NCBI GenBank assembly: GCA_030040175.1
Contig: JASHUF010000361.1
Span: 1 to 6,456 of the forward strand
Reading direction: 5' to 3'
Source of the DNA: Acidobacteriaceae bacterium
Lineage (GTDB): Bacteria; Acidobacteriota; Terriglobia; Terriglobales; Acidobacteriaceae
DNA length: 6,456 nt
The position numbers and the translations under genes are program-made. The notes beneath the pieces are model-generated. The model ran no database searches, was not told where the DNA came from, and was given only the letters and a program-made list of their open reading frames with translations. Positions 5,557 to 6,456 of the stretch are shown here, one piece after another. Position 1 is the stretch's first letter. The number at the start of each line of letters is the position of its first letter.

Positions 5557-6456
5557 CGACCGAAGCCGCACCGTTCAAAGCCAAAAAATCCGTCGCCCTC
5601 TCCGGCACGCCCGCGGGCAACACGGCCATCTGCACCGTGGGCCAGAGCGGCAACGATCTCCACTACCGCGGCTACGACATCGCCGATCTCGCCGCGCACT
5701 GCGAATTCGAAGAGGTCGCGCACCTGCTCATCCATGGCGCTCTGCCCACTGCGGCCGAGCTCGCCGCGTACAAAGCGCGCCTGCGCTCGCTGCGCGGTCT
5801 TCCCGCTCCGCTCAAGCAAGCCCTCGAACTCCTGCCCGCCTCCACGCATCCCATGGACGTGCTGCGCACCGGCGCCTCCGTTCTCGGCTGCGTGCATCCC
5901 GAATCCGAGGACCACAACGAAGCCGGCGCTCGCGCCCTCGCCGATGTGCTTCTCGCCTCGCTCCCTTCCATGCTCGTCTACTGGCACCAGTTCGCGCGCC
6001 AGGGGGGCAAGCGCGTCGAGGTCGAAACCGCCGACGACTCCATCGCCGCGCACTTCCTTCATCTCCTCCACGGCCGCGCGCCGTCCCAAGAATGGGTCGC
6101 CGCCATGCAGGCCTCGCTCGTCCTCTACGCCGAGCACGAATTCAACGCCTCCACCTTCACCGCGCGCGTGATCGCCGGCACCGGCTCGGATCTCTACTCA
6201 TGCATCACCGGCGCCATCGGCGCGCTCAAAGGTCCGAAGCACGGCGGCGCCAATGAGGTCGCCCTCCAAATCCAGCAGCGCTACGCCATGCCCGACGAAG
6301 CCGAGGCCGACATCCTGCGCCGCATCGAAAACCGCGAAGTCATTATCGGCTTCGGCCATCCCGTCTACACCATCGCCGACCCGCGCAACGCCATTATCCG
6401 CGCGTCAGCCCATTCTTTGGCTACCACTCCTGAAGGCCGGTGCCTCTACGCGGTCG
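5553..6456 (+). CDS. prpC: 2-methylcitrate synthase (3' truncated by window edge)
   Basis: PrpC condenses propionyl-CoA with oxaloacetate and water to 2-methylcitrate and CoA, the first step of the cycle that PrpB ends. The 301 visible codons start [18 protein letters not shown] and match PrpC, not housekeeping citrate synthase: [20 protein letters not shown] (11-30), LHYRGYDI (36-43), [11 protein letters not shown] (52-62), HPMDVLRTG (99-107), [14 protein letters not shown] (161-174), [22 protein letters not shown] (split at 192-199 and 200-213), GPKHGGANE with catalytic His230 (227-235), and GFGHPVYT with the second catalytic His269 (266-273). The third catalytic residue, an Asp, lies past the window edge; family length is about 370-390, so about 70-90 residues are missing. 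The ATG overlaps the prpB stop as ATGA, indicating one operon and coupled translation. The only purine-rich sequence upstream is AAAGG one base before the ATG, too close to act as a normal ribosome site. Confidence 0.95.
   Translation, partial: MTTEAAPFKAKKSVALSGTPAGNTAICTVGQSGNDLHYRGYDIADLAAHCEFEEVAHLLIHGALPTAAELAAYKARLRSLRGLPAPLKQALELLPASTHPMDVLRTGASVLGCVHPESEDHNEAGARALADVLLASLPSMLVYWHQFARQGGKRVEVETADDSIAAHFLHLLHGRAPSQEWVAAMQASLVLYAEHEFNASTFTARVIAGTGSDLYSCITGAIGALKGPKHGGANEVALQIQQRYAMPDEAEADILRRIENREVIIGFGHPVYTIADPRNAIIRASAHSLATTPEGRCLYAV

Noticed and set aside
5502..6137. A minus-strand open frame opposite the prpB end and prpC
   Set aside because: Antisense shadow; prpC matches its family across the whole visible stretch.

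Overview
This GC-rich window looks like chromosomal DNA from a member of the Acidobacteriota, most likely Terriglobia (subdivision 1). That placement is inference. It rests on the gene families (a MutS2 whose Smr domain carries INLIG instead of LDLRG, an exported DUF2911 protein, a 2-methylcitrate pathway pair) and on intergenic hairpin repeats that I recall from genomes of that group. No mobile element, CRISPR array, tRNA, rRNA or phage gene is visible.

Layout. Positions 1-613 (+) hold the C-terminal end of the disaggregase ClpB. Positions 614-952 hold no gene but are structured: five degenerate heptamers abut the clpB stop, followed by a perfect terminator-like stem-loop, an 18-bp palindrome, a dispersed 'CATCCTGAGCGA' type repeat and another hairpin. 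Three minus-strand genes follow, reading leftward from 4508: an exported DUF2911 protein (3945-4508), a small FmdB-type zinc-ribbon protein starting at TTG (3454-3828), and mutS2 (953-3418). The zinc-ribbon gene and mutS2 are 35 nt apart and could form a two-gene unit. A second hairpin repeat with a T7 loop separates them from the DUF2911 gene. From 4642 on the plus strand lies the prpB-prpC pair, divergent from the DUF2911 gene. The two genes overlap by ATGA, and prpC runs off the window.

Function. PrpC condenses propionyl-CoA with oxaloacetate to 2-methylcitrate, and PrpB later cleaves 2-methylisocitrate to pyruvate and succinate. Together they are the entry and exit enzymes of the methylcitrate cycle, so the organism probably oxidises propionate or propionyl-CoA from odd-chain fatty acids or branched amino acids. 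The dehydratase/isomerase steps (PrpD/AcnD or aconitase) are not in the window. ClpB and MutS2 serve protein quality control and collided-ribosome or DNA-recombination control; nothing ties them functionally to the prp genes.

I found no undescribed multi-gene system. The most interesting signals are regulatory or structural: an extended -10 element placed so that prpB mRNA would be leaderless, the heptamer array against the clpB terminator, two repeat families, and the altered Smr motif of MutS2.
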